A DNA stretch of 64,000 nucleotides from Microbispora sp. H13382 (GTDB taxonomy: Bacteria > Actinomycetota > Actinomycetes > Streptosporangiales > Streptosporangiaceae): the NCBI RefSeq assembly GCF_014161445.1, contig NZ_JABBXA010000031.1:20862-84861 (forward strand), given 5' to 3'. Made by a program: the position numbers and the translations under genes. Within the stretch, counting starts at the first letter, position 1; every line of letters begins with the position of its first letter. Under the pieces are notes generated by a model, which worked only from the letters and a program-made list of their open reading frames with translations, was not told the DNA's origin and did no database searches. Of this stretch, positions 1 to 8,239 are shown in pieces.

Positions 1-111
1 TGGCACCTCGCCCAGCCGGTGCAGGTCCCGCCCGACGACCCCGCCGTGGAGACCACGGTCAAGGACCACGACGACCCCACCACGCCCATCCAGGTGGTGT
101 CGGAGCGGTGA
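1..111 (+). CDS. C-terminal end of an unidentified protein (5' truncated)
   Basis: The frame is open from the first base and ends in TGA at 109-111, encoding a hydrophilic tail of 36 residues that ends in QVVSER and is rich in Pro, Asp and Thr. It continues from beyond the left edge. The tail overlaps the next gene's start by four bases (GTGA), the usual sign of translational coupling in actinomycete operons. The tail alone gives no family assignment. Confidence 0.6.
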   Translation, partial: WHLAQPVQVPPDDPAVETTVKDHDDPTTPIQVVSER

Positions 112-1397
112 GGGAGCGTCGGCTGACGGCCAGGCCGGTGGGGCTCGACTCGGGCCAGCTCCTGCTCATCTGCGCCGCCGGGATGCTGACCGTGGCGGGG
201 ATCGCCCACACCACGGCCCAGGGGCTGACCGACCCGCGGGTCGCCATCGGCTTCGGCGCGCTCATCGCCGCCGGGGAGCTGGCCCGGCTCACGATGCCCG
301 GCAACCGCGAGGTCGCCCCGATCTCCACCGCCGCCTCGCTCGGGTACGCCCTCCTGCTCGACGTGGGCGGACGGCCGGCGGACCACTCGGCCCTGCAGGT
401 CGTGGCGGTGATGTCGGTCGGCATGATCGCGGGAGGGCTGCCGCATCTGGCGGTCGGCCGGCCGCCGCGTCTCGACGCGATGGCCCGGCGGCTGCTCGCC
501 GGGTCGCTGCTCGCCTTCGCCTACCGGCCGCTCACCGGCCCGCTGGGGGAGCTCGCGCGGGACACGGGCGACCGGAACGGCAACTGGTGGCCCGCGCTCG
601 GCGTGATGGCGGTGCTCGTCACGGTCATGCTCGCGGCCGACGTGGTGATCGCGGCCATGCACCGGGCCGACCAGGTCAAGACCGCGTTCGGCGTCGCCGT
701 ACGGGACGAGATCAGGATGGCCGCGCCGCTCGGCGCCGCCGTCGGGGCGTCGGGCATCCTGCTCGCGCTCGCCTCGCACAGCATGGACATGACCGCGCTG
801 CCCGCGTTCGCCGCGCCGTTGCTCGTCACGCAGGTGGCCTTCCGCAAGTACGCCGGCATCCGGGCGACCTATCTGCAGACCGTGCGCGCGCTGAGCCGGG
901 TCACCGAGGTCGGCGGGTACGTCGAGCCGGGCCACTCGCGCCGCGTCAGCCAGTTGTCGGTCGCCATCGGCCGGGAGCTGGGCATGGCGGAGCCGCAGCT
1001 GCTGGAGCTGGAGTACGCCGCGCTCATGCACGACATCGGCCAGCTCTCGCTGCGCGACCCGATCCCCGGCGGCGCGACCGTGCTCGCCGACCCGGCGCAG
1101 GCGCGGCGGATCGCCGAGCTGGGCGCCGAGGTGATCAGGAAGACCGGCGTCCTCCACGGCGTCGCGGAGATCGTCCGGCGGCAGTGCGACACGCTCGGCG
1201 AGGCCCCGCCGATGGCCAGCCGCATCATCAAGGCCGCCAACGCCTACGACGACCTCGTGGGCGGCTCGACCGACAGGGACCGGGCGGCGGCGGCGCTGGA
1301 GCGGCTGCGCCTCGACGGCGGCTCGGCCTACGACCCCGGAGTGGTGGAGGCGATGGCGCGCGTCGTCGAGCGGCGCGTGCTCGTCACGCGCTTGTAG
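108..1397 (+). CDS. Membrane-anchored HD-domain metal-dependent phosphohydrolase-like protein
   Basis: The 429-aa protein has an N-terminal half with several hydrophobic segments (roughly residues 15-60, 75-115, 160-185, 205-245). A cytoplasmic HD domain follows from about residue 255. It shows His276 in GHSRR and the His308-Asp309 pair in LMHDIGQLS, spaced as in HD/HDc phosphohydrolases. The C-terminal helix contains the usual ANAYDDLVGG stretch. I see no GYP motif, so cyclic-di-GMP hydrolysis is not supported; HD proteins act on various nucleotides or phospho-substrates, and the substrate here is unknown. The GTG start overlaps the preceding stop (GTGA), so the gene is probably cotranslated with the truncated gene before it. 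Confidence 0.75.
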   Translation: MRERRLTARPVGLDSGQLLLICAAGMLTVAGIAHTTAQGLTDPRVAIGFGALIAAGELARLTMPGNREVAPISTAASLGYALLLDVGGRPADHSALQVVAVMSVGMIAGGLPHLAVGRPPRLDAMARRLLAGSLLAFAYRPLTGPLGELARDTGDRNGNWWPALGVMAVLVTVMLAADVVIAAMHRADQVKTAFGVAVRDEIRMAAPLGAAVGASGILLALASHSMDMTALPAFAAPLLVTQVAFRKYAGIRATYLQTVRALSRVTEVGGYVEPGHSRRVSQLSVAIGRELGMAEPQLLELEYAALMHDIGQLSLRDPIPGGATVLADPAQARRIAELGAEVIRKTGVLHGVAEIVRRQCDTLGEAPPMASRIIKAANAYDDLVGGSTDRDRAAAALERLRLDGGSAYDPGVVEAMARVVERRVLVTRL

Positions 1398-1530
1398 CAG
1401 ACATAGCATCGGAGCGCGTTCACCGCCGCGCCGACGCCACTGATGTTGTGGCGACCCTACAGAATCGGCCCCCACGTTCAGTCGGAAGGGTCGGAGGGAC
1501 GGAGCGTCGGGTCACCCTAGAGTTGGCTCC

Positions 1531-2865
1531 GTGTTCGACTCAGTTCTCGTCGCCAACCGTGGCGAAATAGCCCGGCGGATCACCCGTACGGTGCGGGGCA
1601 TGGGCCTGCGCGCGGTCGCGGTCCACTCCGAGGCGGACGCCGACCTGCCGTTCGCGCGTGAGGCCGACGACGCCGTGCTCCTCGGCCCCGCGAACCCGGC
1701 CCAGAGCTACCTCGACATCGACAAGGTCCTCCATGCCGCCCGTACGACGGGAGCGCGGGCGGTCCATCCCGGGTACGGGTTCCTCGCCGAGAACGCGGCG
1801 TTCGCCCGCGCGGTGATCGACGCCGGCCTCGTCTGGATCGGCCCGGACCCCAAGGCCATCGAGCAGATGGGCGACAAGATCAACGCCCGCAACCTGATGG
1901 AGGCGGCGGGCGTGCCGGTCGCCGCCGGGACCAGGGAGCCGGTGTCCGGCCTCGCGCAGGCCGAGCGGGCCGCCCGGGAGATCGGTTACCCGGTGATGGT
2001 GAAGGCGGCCGGCGGGGGCGGCGGCATCGGCATGGGCGTGGCGCGCGACGACGCGTCGCTGGCCAAGGCGTTCGAGCAGGCCTGCCGGGCGGCCGCCCGT
2101 TTCGGCGGCGAGCCGGCCATCCTGCTCGAGCGCTACATCGAGCGGGCCAGGCACGTCGAGGTGCAGATCCTGGGCCTCGCCGACGGCACCGTGGTCGCCC
2201 TGGGCGAACGGGACTGCTCGGTGCAGCGGCGTCACCAGAAGGTCGTGGAGGAGAGCCCGTCCCCGGGCGTGACCCCGGAGCTGCGCGAGCGGATGCTGGC
2301 GGCGGCGGTACGGGCCGGAGAGGCCGTTGCCTACCGCGGCGCGGGCACGGTGGAGTGCCTCGTCGACGCCGACGCCCAGGACTTCGTCTTCCTGGAGATG
2401 AACACCCGCCTCCAGGTGGAGCACCCCGTCACCGAGCTGGTCACCGGCCTCGACCTCGTCGAGCACCAGATCCGCGTCGCCGCCGGGGAGGTCTACTCCG
2501 TCGAGCCGCGGGTGAGCGGCCACGCCATCGAGTTCCGCGTCTACGCCGAGGACCCCCGCAGGTTCCTCCCCGGGCCTGGCAAGATCGGGGTGTGGGAGGA
2601 GCCGGTCGGCGAGGGGGTGCGCATCGATTCGGGATACACGGCGGGCAACACCGTCACGCCGTTCTACGACCCGCTGATGGCCAAGCTCTGTGTCACCGGC
2701 GCCACCCGCGAGGAGGCACTGGAGCGGGGCCGGGAGGCCGTCGCCGGGTTCCGGATCGAGGGCCCGAAGCACAACCTGCCGTTCTGCGCCGAGTTGCTGG
2801 ACCATCCCGAGTTCGTGAGCGGGGACTACGACACCGGGCTGGTCTCCCGGATGAGAAAAGCCTGA
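1531..2865 (+). CDS. Biotin carboxylase subunit (AccC-like)
   Basis: The 444-aa protein is the right length for a stand-alone biotin carboxylase. It opens with FDSVLVANRGEIA, the start of the N-terminal domain, then GYGFLAEN, the glycine-rich ATP-grasp loop KAAGGGGGIGMG (about residues 159-170), and EMNTRLQVEHPVTE, which holds the catalytic/metal-binding Glu and Arg. It carboxylates biotin with ATP and bicarbonate. A 70-residue biotin carrier gene follows 32 bp downstream on the same strand. No carboxyltransferase gene is adjacent, so the acyl-CoA or other acceptor cannot be named. The GTG start at 1531 is the only one that keeps the family N-terminus. Confidence 0.92.
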   Translation: MFDSVLVANRGEIARRITRTVRGMGLRAVAVHSEADADLPFAREADDAVLLGPANPAQSYLDIDKVLHAARTTGARAVHPGYGFLAENAAFARAVIDAGLVWIGPDPKAIEQMGDKINARNLMEAAGVPVAAGTREPVSGLAQAERAAREIGYPVMVKAAGGGGGIGMGVARDDASLAKAFEQACRAAARFGGEPAILLERYIERARHVEVQILGLADGTVVALGERDCSVQRRHQKVVEESPSPGVTPELRERMLAAAVRAGEAVAYRGAGTVECLVDADAQDFVFLEMNTRLQVEHPVTELVTGLDLVEHQIRVAAGEVYSVEPRVSGHAIEFRVYAEDPRRFLPGPGKIGVWEEPVGEGVRIDSGYTAGNTVTPFYDPLMAKLCVTGATREEALERGREAVAGFRIEGPKHNLPFCAELLDHPEFVSGDYDTGLVSRMRKA

Positions 2866-2897
2866 TCTGCTGAATTCACGTTGAGGGGAGTTCCCGG

Positions 2898-3110
2898 GTG
2901 GCCGAGGTGCGCGCCGAGATGGTGGCGAACGTCTGGAAGATCGTTGTGAGCGAGGGCGAGGTCGTCGAGGAGGGCGACACGCTCGTGATCCTGGAGTCGA
3001 TGAAGATGGAGATCCCGGTCCTCGCCGAGGACGCCGGGACCATCGCCAAGCTCCAGGTGAAGGAGGGCGACGTCGTCCAGGAGGGAGACCTCATCGCCGT
3101 CATCGAGTAG
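2898..3110 (+). CDS. Short biotin carboxyl carrier protein (70 aa)
   Basis: This is a single biotinyl/lipoyl-attachment domain with the biotinylation motif ESMKMEIP, so Lys36 should carry biotin. Val/Glu-rich beta strands flank it symmetrically, as expected for the flattened barrel. At 70 residues it is a minimal BCCP without the Pro/Ala-rich N-terminal extension of E. coli AccB. It starts with GTG behind GAGGGGAG, 32 bp after the biotin carboxylase gene, so the two subunits are almost certainly coexpressed. It is the mobile arm between the carboxylase and an unlinked carboxyltransferase. Confidence 0.92.
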   Translation: MAEVRAEMVANVWKIVVSEGEVVEEGDTLVILESMKMEIPVLAEDAGTIAKLQVKEGDVVQEGDLIAVIE

Positions 3111-3123
3111 GACCCGAGGGGGT

Positions 3124-3501
3124 TCAGAGGCGGGACAGGAACCGCTCCCGGTCGACGACGACCCGCTCGATCGTGCCCGTGGCGACCAGGGCGCCGGTCT
3201 TGTCGACGGCCCTGACGGAGAAGACGAGCCGCCTGCCGTCCACCTCCGTGAGCTCCGCGCCGATCTCGACGTGCATCCCGACGGGGCTGGGCAGCCGGTG
3301 CTCGAGCAGCACCCTGGTCCCCACCGTGGTCTGCCCGGGCTCCAGGTGCTGCTGGACGGCTTTGACCGTCGCCCCCTCGGCGAACGACAGCAGCCGCGGC
3401 GTGCCCAGCACCGGCACGTCGCCGCTGCCGACCCGAATCGCCGTGTCCTCGCGCTCCACCATGATGAGGACCTCGGCGCGCAGACCTGGAGCAAGACTCA
3501 T
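3124..3501 (-). CDS. Hotdog-fold acyl-CoA thioesterase, FlK-like
   Basis: The 125-aa product from the ATG at 3501 has the layout of the fluoroacetyl-CoA thioesterase (FlK) family. This includes a VGSGDVPVLGTPRLLSFAEGAT helix region with the conserved Glu, a TTVGTR strand, an EHRLPSPVGM segment with the conserved His, and a C-terminal sheet ending in VATGTIERVVVDR. FlK relatives hydrolyse small acyl-CoAs; most homologues are housekeeping thioesterases and no fluoroacetate link is implied. A longer frame starting upstream exists, but the ATG at 3501 gives the family N-terminus. The gene converges on the biotin carrier gene with a 13-bp gap. Confidence 0.75.
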   Translation of the reverse strand: MSLAPGLRAEVLIMVEREDTAIRVGSGDVPVLGTPRLLSFAEGATVKAVQQHLEPGQTTVGTRVLLEHRLPSPVGMHVEIGAELTEVDGRRLVFSVRAVDKTGALVATGTIERVVVDRERFLSRL

Positions 3502-3788
3502 GCGGGCCAGCCTATTGGGTCGTGATTTCCCGGTGCCCGCGGAGAACGCAGGCAACTAAACGGGGCGGGGAAGCGTCTTAATCGGCGGCGGGGACTCCGC
3601 GATGCTTTCCGGGCGGCGGAGGCGGGCAGCGGTTAGGGTGATGCACAGGTAGGCTCGACTTCCGACCCCCGAGCCTGGATCCCGTACGCGTACAGGGTTC
3701 CGTGATCCTGTCGTTATCTACCCGCGACACGAACCTGCTTTGTTGGACACCTTCGGGGGTCGAGTGACTTAGGGGGTACGGGGCGCAA

Positions 3789-5510
3789 ATGGTGGCCCAA
3801 GGCACGACCCTGGCTGGGCGCTACCGCTTGGACGCCCGGCTCGGCGCCGGGGGCATGGGCGAGGTATGGCGCGGCGAGGACACCGTCCTCGCGCGCACCG
3901 TCGCCGTCAAGGTGCTGCTCCCCGGTCGCCTCGACGACCCCGGATTCGCCGTCCGCTTCCAGGGCGAGGCCCGGGCGATGGCGACCGTCAACCACCCCGG
4001 GGTCGTCGACGTCTACGACTACGGGGTCACCGAGGTCCCCGGCGACGGCTCCACCGCGTACCTGGTCATGCGGTTCGTCGACGGCGAGCCCCTCGACCGT
4101 CTGCTGACCCGCCTCGGCCGCATCGGCGCCGAGCCCGCGATGGAGCTGATCGCGCAGGCCGCGTCCGCCCTCCAGGCCGTGCACGAGCGGGGCATCGTGC
4201 ACCGCGACGTCAAACCGGGCAACCTGCTGGTGCGTTCCGACGGCACGCTGGTGCTCACCGACTTCGGCATCGCCCGCGCCGACCAGGGGACCCGTCTCAC
4301 CGACGCCGGGATGGTGCTCGGCACCGCGGCGTACTGCGCGCCGGAGCAGGCCGAGGGCGCTCCGGTCACCCCCGCCGTCGACATCTACGCGCTGGGCGTC
4401 GTGGCGTACGAGTGCCTGGCCGGGCAGCGTCCCTTCGACGGCGACTCGCCGGTGACGATCGCGCTCAAGCACATCCGGGAGGAGCCGCCGCCGCTGCCCC
4501 CGCACGTGCCGCCCGCCATCCGGGCCATCGTCGAGCGGGCCATGTCGAAGGACCCGGCGCTCCGCTGGCCGTCCGCCGCCGCGATGAGCCACGCGGCCCG
4601 GCAGTCGGTGCTGTCTCCGGGGGCCGCGGCGGACGCGGCGCCCGCCTACGGCCCGCAGGGCCCGGCCGGAGCGGCGTACGGCCCACAGAGCCTGCCCGGC
4701 CTGCCCGCGGCCCCGGCCACCACGGGCATGGGGGTCACACCGCCTCCCGTGGGGGCGGCCACCGAGGCCCACCCCCACCCGATCGGGCCGGAGCCCATCC
4801 CGGCCACCGGCCACACCTACCGGGTCACCCGCGAGTCCTGGAACGACGCACCGGCCGTCCCGCCGACGACCGTCGCCACGCCGCAGCAGGGCACGCGTAC
4901 GGCCCGGCGCGCCGCGCAGCGGTCCAGGAGGGGCAAGGGGATGCCCGTCGCGGCCGGGGTGGCGGGGTTCGCCGTCGTCGGAGGCCTGGCCGTGCTGGGC
5001 ATCAACATGGCATCGGCGGGGCCCACGGCCCCCGTGTCGCCCGCACCGTCCCTGACCGTGGCCACCACCGACCCGCCGACCCCGTCGCCGACGCGAACCG
5101 CCACACGGCCCTCCGCGAGGCCCACGCAGGAGGTGCCGGTGTCGCGGCCCAGCCCGTCCAGGAGGAAGCCGAGCCCTTCGCCGAGCCCGACTCCCAGCGC
5201 CTCGCCGAGCCGCTCCGCCTCCCCGACGCCCTCGCCGAGCCCGACCGAGGGCATGGTCAAGGTGCCGCAGCTGAAGAACCTGCCGGAGAGCTCCGCGAAC
5301 GCGCGGCTCAACATGCTGGGTCTCATCCCGAAGGCCGCCTACGAGGGCGCGGAGGAGTGCAAGGGGCTGGTCGTCAGCCAGAAGCCGGCGGCGAACACGC
5401 TGGTGAAGGAGGGCACGACGGTCACGTTCACCGTGAAGAGGACGTGCCCGTCCCCCTCGCCCAGCCCGTCGCCGAGCCCGGCGACGACCCGCACGCCCGT
5501 GGCGAACTGA
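3789..5510 (+). CDS. Receptor-type serine/threonine protein kinase with one PASTA domain
   Basis: The 573-aa protein has a Hanks-type kinase domain at about residues 10-270: Gly-rich loop GAGGMGEV (19-26), Lys41 in VAVKVLL, catalytic HRDVKPGN with Asp141, and DFG at 159-161. A long Pro/Ala-rich juxtamembrane linker follows, then one membrane helix near 382-404, a Ser/Pro-rich extracellular stalk, and a PASTA domain (about 485-545) beginning VKVPQLKNL. The tail is another SPSPSP repeat. PknB-type kinases with PASTA domains sense muropeptides or lipid II and control cell wall growth; having one PASTA repeat is unusual next to the four of PknB. The gene stands alone, with a strong terminator 14 bp after the stop. 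Confidence 0.92.
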   Translation: MVAQGTTLAGRYRLDARLGAGGMGEVWRGEDTVLARTVAVKVLLPGRLDDPGFAVRFQGEARAMATVNHPGVVDVYDYGVTEVPGDGSTAYLVMRFVDGEPLDRLLTRLGRIGAEPAMELIAQAASALQAVHERGIVHRDVKPGNLLVRSDGTLVLTDFGIARADQGTRLTDAGMVLGTAAYCAPEQAEGAPVTPAVDIYALGVVAYECLAGQRPFDGDSPVTIALKHIREEPPPLPPHVPPAIRAIVERAMSKDPALRWPSAAAMSHAARQSVLSPGAAADAAPAYGPQGPAGAAYGPQSLPGLPAAPATTGMGVTPPPVGAATEAHPHPIGPEPIPATGHTYRVTRESWNDAPAVPPTTVATPQQGTRTARRAAQRSRRGKGMPVAAGVAGFAVVGGLAVLGINMASAGPTAPVSPAPSLTVATTDPPTPSPTRTATRPSARPTQEVPVSRPSPSRRKPSPSPSPTPSASPSRSASPTPSPSPTEGMVKVPQLKNLPESSANARLNMLGLIPKAAYEGAEECKGLVVSQKPAANTLVKEGTTVTFTVKRTCPSPSPSPSPSPATTRTPVAN

Positions 5511-5523
5511 ATCCCGGAGGAGC

Positions 5524-5551
5524 GGAGCCCCGCGCGACCACGCGGGGCTCC
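5524..5551. terminator. Bidirectional hairpin between the kinase and ThDP-enzyme genes
   Basis: Arms of 11 bp (5524-5534 and 5541-5551, GGAGCCCCGCG with its exact complement) enclose a 6-nt loop. It lies between two convergent genes and probably ends both transcripts. There is no T-tract, which is usual for GC-rich actinomycetes. Confidence 0.75.
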
Positions 5552-5559
5552 TGCGCGGG

Positions 5560-7206
5560 TCACACTCCTGTGGTGTTGCGCGGGTAGGCGATCGCCGGGT
5601 CCGTGGCGATGTTCACCAGGTAGGGCACGCCGGAGTCGAACGCGCGGCGCAGCGCCGGCCCGATCTCGGCCGGCGACGTGACGAGCTCCCCGCCGCCGCC
5701 GAGCGCGGTGACCACCTGGTCGTAGCGGCACTGCGGCTGGAGTTCGGCCGCCACGTCGTAGCCGTACAGCATCTGCATGGGGTGCTTCTCCAGGCCCCAC
5801 ATGCCGTTGTTACCGCAGATCATGACGACCGGCAGGCGGTGGCGGACCAGCGTGTCGACGTCCATCAGCGAAAAGCCCGCCGCGCCGTCGCCGAGCAGCA
5901 GCACGACCTGCGAGGACGGCCTCGCCAGCCGGGCCGCGATGGAGTAGCCGAGCCCGGTGCCGAGGCAACCGTACGGGCCGGGGTCGAGCCAGTTGCCCGG
6001 CCGCCTCGGCTCGACGTACTTGCCGGCGTAGGAGACGAAGTCGCCGCCGTCGCCGATGACGACCGCGTCGTCGGCGAGCACCTTGTTCAGCTCGCCATAG
6101 ATGCGCATCGGGTGGATCGGGTCGGCGTCCGACTCCAGCAGGGCCGCGTCCTCGGCGATCGCCGCCGCCGCGGTCTCGCCCAGCCTGCTCACCCACGGCT
6201 CGTACGCCTTGGGGTTCACCCCGGCGGCCCCGCAGGCCGCCGACAGGCCCCAGAAGATGACCGACAGGTCACCGGCGGCCGAGCCGGACAGGCCGGTGTG
6301 CGTGGCGAGCTGGGAGGGCGCGTCGGCGATGTGGACGACCCTGGCGAGAGGCGCGCCCTCCTTGCCGCCGAACCAGCCGTACGCGAGCCGGAAGTCGAGC
6401 GGGGTGCCGACCACGATGACGAGGTCGGCCTGGCCGAAGGCGACGCCCCGGGCGCGGGTGACGAGCAGGTCGTGCCCGGCGGGCAGGATGCCCCGGCCCT
6501 GCCCGTTCGGCACGACGGGCAGCCGCCACTCCTCGGCGAAGTCCCGGGCCGCCTCCTCGGCGCGCTCCATCCACACGTCCGAGCCGAGCACGAGCATCGG
6601 GCGCTCGGCCTCGGCGAGCAGCCGCGCGATGCCGGCGAGGGACTCGGGGTCGGGCTCCAGCGGCGACGGGGTCAGCGTCTCCGAGACGTACTCGGGCGAC
6701 GGGGAGAACAGGTCGTCCATGTGGAAGTCCAGGAACACCGGGCCGCGGTGCGGGGCCAGGGCGGTCCGGAACGCCATCTCGACGTCCTGCCCGATGGAGT
6801 CCGCGCCCGACCCGGTGAAGGCGAGCTTGGTGATGGGCTCGAACAGCGGCGGATGGTCCATCTCCTGCAGGGCCCCCGAGCCCCAGCGCGAGCGCGGGGC
6901 GCGCCCGCCCAGCACGACGAGCGGTGAGCCGTTGAAGTGGGCGGTGGCGACCCCCGAGACGCCGTTGGTGACGCCGGGGCCGGCGGTGAGCACGGCGAGG
7001 CCGGGCTTGCGGGTCAGCCGGGCGGTCGCCTCGGCCGCGAACACCGCGCTCTGCTCGTGGCGCACGTCCATGATGCGCATGTTCTGGTGGACGGCCCCGT
7101 CGTACAGGGGGAAGACGTGCCCGCCGGACAGCGTGAACATGGTGTCCACGCCGTAGGCCTGGGAGACGGCGACCGCGATGTCGCCTGCGTGTTTGGGGGA
7201 CTCCAT
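5560..7206 (-). CDS. Thiamine-diphosphate-dependent acetolactate synthase / 2-hydroxyacyl-CoA lyase-like enzyme
   Basis: The 548-aa protein has the three-domain architecture of the ALS/POX/oxalyl-CoA decarboxylase superfamily. The N-terminal Pyr domain carries the catalytic Glu51 in RHEQSAVFAAEA. A central Rossmann-like domain covers about 190-320. The C-terminal PP domain has the ThDP/Mg motif starting LGDGAAGFS and ending GNNGMWG. The PYGCLGTGLGYSIAAR segment before it is closer to oxalyl-CoA decarboxylase and 2-hydroxyacyl-CoA lyase than to biosynthetic IlvB, and no IlvN-type small subunit follows. Many actinomycete orthologues are simply labelled acetolactate synthase; the substrate should be treated as open. 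Confidence 0.8.
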   Translation of the reverse strand: MESPKHAGDIAVAVSQAYGVDTMFTLSGGHVFPLYDGAVHQNMRIMDVRHEQSAVFAAEATARLTRKPGLAVLTAGPGVTNGVSGVATAHFNGSPLVVLGGRAPRSRWGSGALQEMDHPPLFEPITKLAFTGSGADSIGQDVEMAFRTALAPHRGPVFLDFHMDDLFSPSPEYVSETLTPSPLEPDPESLAGIARLLAEAERPMLVLGSDVWMERAEEAARDFAEEWRLPVVPNGQGRGILPAGHDLLVTRARGVAFGQADLVIVVGTPLDFRLAYGWFGGKEGAPLARVVHIADAPSQLATHTGLSGSAAGDLSVIFWGLSAACGAAGVNPKAYEPWVSRLGETAAAAIAEDAALLESDADPIHPMRIYGELNKVLADDAVVIGDGGDFVSYAGKYVEPRRPGNWLDPGPYGCLGTGLGYSIAARLARPSSQVVLLLGDGAAGFSLMDVDTLVRHRLPVVMICGNNGMWGLEKHPMQMLYGYDVAAELQPQCRYDQVVTALGGGGELVTSPAEIGPALRRAFDSGVPYLVNIATDPAIAYPRNTTGV

Positions 7207-7375
7207 ACCGTGAAACCTACCAGTCGGTCACATATGGGAACAGATGGATGGCCAATGCCCTCCAGCCTCAGGAGAACGTCGGTCACCTCCGCTGATGCCC
7301 GATGCGGCCCCGGCTACTCCGCTCGCAGGGCGTGGGATTCCAGCCGCCCGCCGTCCGAGCGCCCGCCGGCGGTCT

Positions 7376-7478
7376 TCAGAGGGTCTGGGAGAGCGCCTTG
7401 ACGGGCATCTTGAGGTCGGCGAGCAGCTCCAGGTCGCGCTCCGGCGCGCGGCCCACTCTCCAGGACGTCGGTCTTCAC
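7376..7478 (-). pseudogene. bioB: Deletion scar of biotin synthase bioB (head and tail only)
   Basis: Fourteen bases after the bioD stop, a GTG at 7478 behind GGGGAGGGCC starts VKTDVLE, which resembles a BioB N-terminus. About 20 bases later the sequence jumps to GRAPERDLELLADLKMPVKA and then LSQTL and a stop. This matches the C-terminus of mycobacterial-type BioB (recalled as [20 protein letters not shown] then LNASL). The two parts are in different frames, and roughly 300 codons, including the CxxxCxxC radical-SAM cluster, are missing. The gene is dead. Whether another bioB exists elsewhere in the genome cannot be seen. Confidence 0.7.
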
Positions 7479-7491
7479 GCGGCCCTCCCCG

Positions 7492-8214
7492 TCACAGGGG
7501 CAGCTTGAGGGTCGAGCGGAATCTGGCCGGGTCGAACATGCCGCCGAGCGCGGGAGCCAGTCCGGCGCGGGCGGCGCGGGTGAACGCCTCCCGGCCGAGC
7601 GCGCCCGCGCCCTCCGGCATCGCGCCTGACAAGGGCCGAGCGGCGAGCATCTCCAGGTCGGCGACGTTCGACCGCTCGGCGAGCCCCGGATCGGCCGGCC
7701 AGGACCCGATCACCACGCCCGCCAGGTCGAGGCCCCTGCCCGCCATGGCTTCGAGCGTCAGCGCCGTGTGGTTGAGCGTGCCCAGCGCGGCGCGCGCCAC
7801 CACGAGGACGGGGGCGTGCAGCCGCCGCGCCAGGTCCGCGAGTGTGCCGCCCTCCTCGTCGTAGCGGACCAGCAGGCCCCCTGCGCCCTCGACGAGCACC
7901 AGCCGGTGCGACTCGGCCAGCTCCTCGATCCGGGCCGCCGCCGACGTGAGCGACACCGTCGGCAGGCCGCGGGCGCGGGCCGCCGCGGCGGGGGAGAGCG
8001 GGTCGGGATAGCGCGTCATCTCGAAGGTCGTCGACACCCCCGACAGGCGGATCACCTCGTCGAGGTCCCCGGGCTCCCCGGCCGCCACCCCGGTTTGGGC
8101 CGGCTTCACCACCGCGACCGTCGCGCCTCGCTCCCCGGCCAGCACGGCGAGCGCCGCCGTCACCACCGTCTTGCCGACCCCGGTGTCCGTCCCGGTCACG
8201 ATGAGAACACTCAT
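7492..8214 (-). CDS. bioD: Dethiobiotin synthetase BioD
   Basis: The 240-aa protein begins MSVLIVTGTDTGVGKT, which holds the BioD P-loop (residues 8-16). The substrate-side motif KPAQTG follows near 38-43, then the switch-like VEGAGGLLVRYDEE (about 108-121) that is diagnostic for BioD. It forms the ureido ring of biotin by ATP-dependent carboxylation of 7,8-diaminopelargonate. In related genomes bioD is followed by bioB; here only the scar at 7376-7478 remains. No bioF or bioA is adjacent: the next gene upstream on this strand is dasR. Confidence 0.93.
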   Translation of the reverse strand: MSVLIVTGTDTGVGKTVVTAALAVLAGERGATVAVVKPAQTGVAAGEPGDLDEVIRLSGVSTTFEMTRYPDPLSPAAAARARGLPTVSLTSAAARIEELAESHRLVLVEGAGGLLVRYDEEGGTLADLARRLHAPVLVVARAALGTLNHTALTLEAMAGRGLDLAGVVIGSWPADPGLAERSNVADLEMLAARPLSGAMPEGAGALGREAFTRAARAGLAPALGGMFDPARFRSTLKLPL

Positions 8215-8239
8215 GCCCGGGAGGGTAGAGCCTTCCTGC

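Noticed and set aside
1540..2805. Long minus-strand open frame opposite the biotin carboxylase gene
   Set aside because: It is an antisense shadow caused by G/C third positions; the product is His/Pro/Arg/Gly-rich and has no family pattern, while the plus-strand gene is complete. The same applies to many long frames opposite other genes (for example 9558-10859, 31282-32955, 57195-60407).
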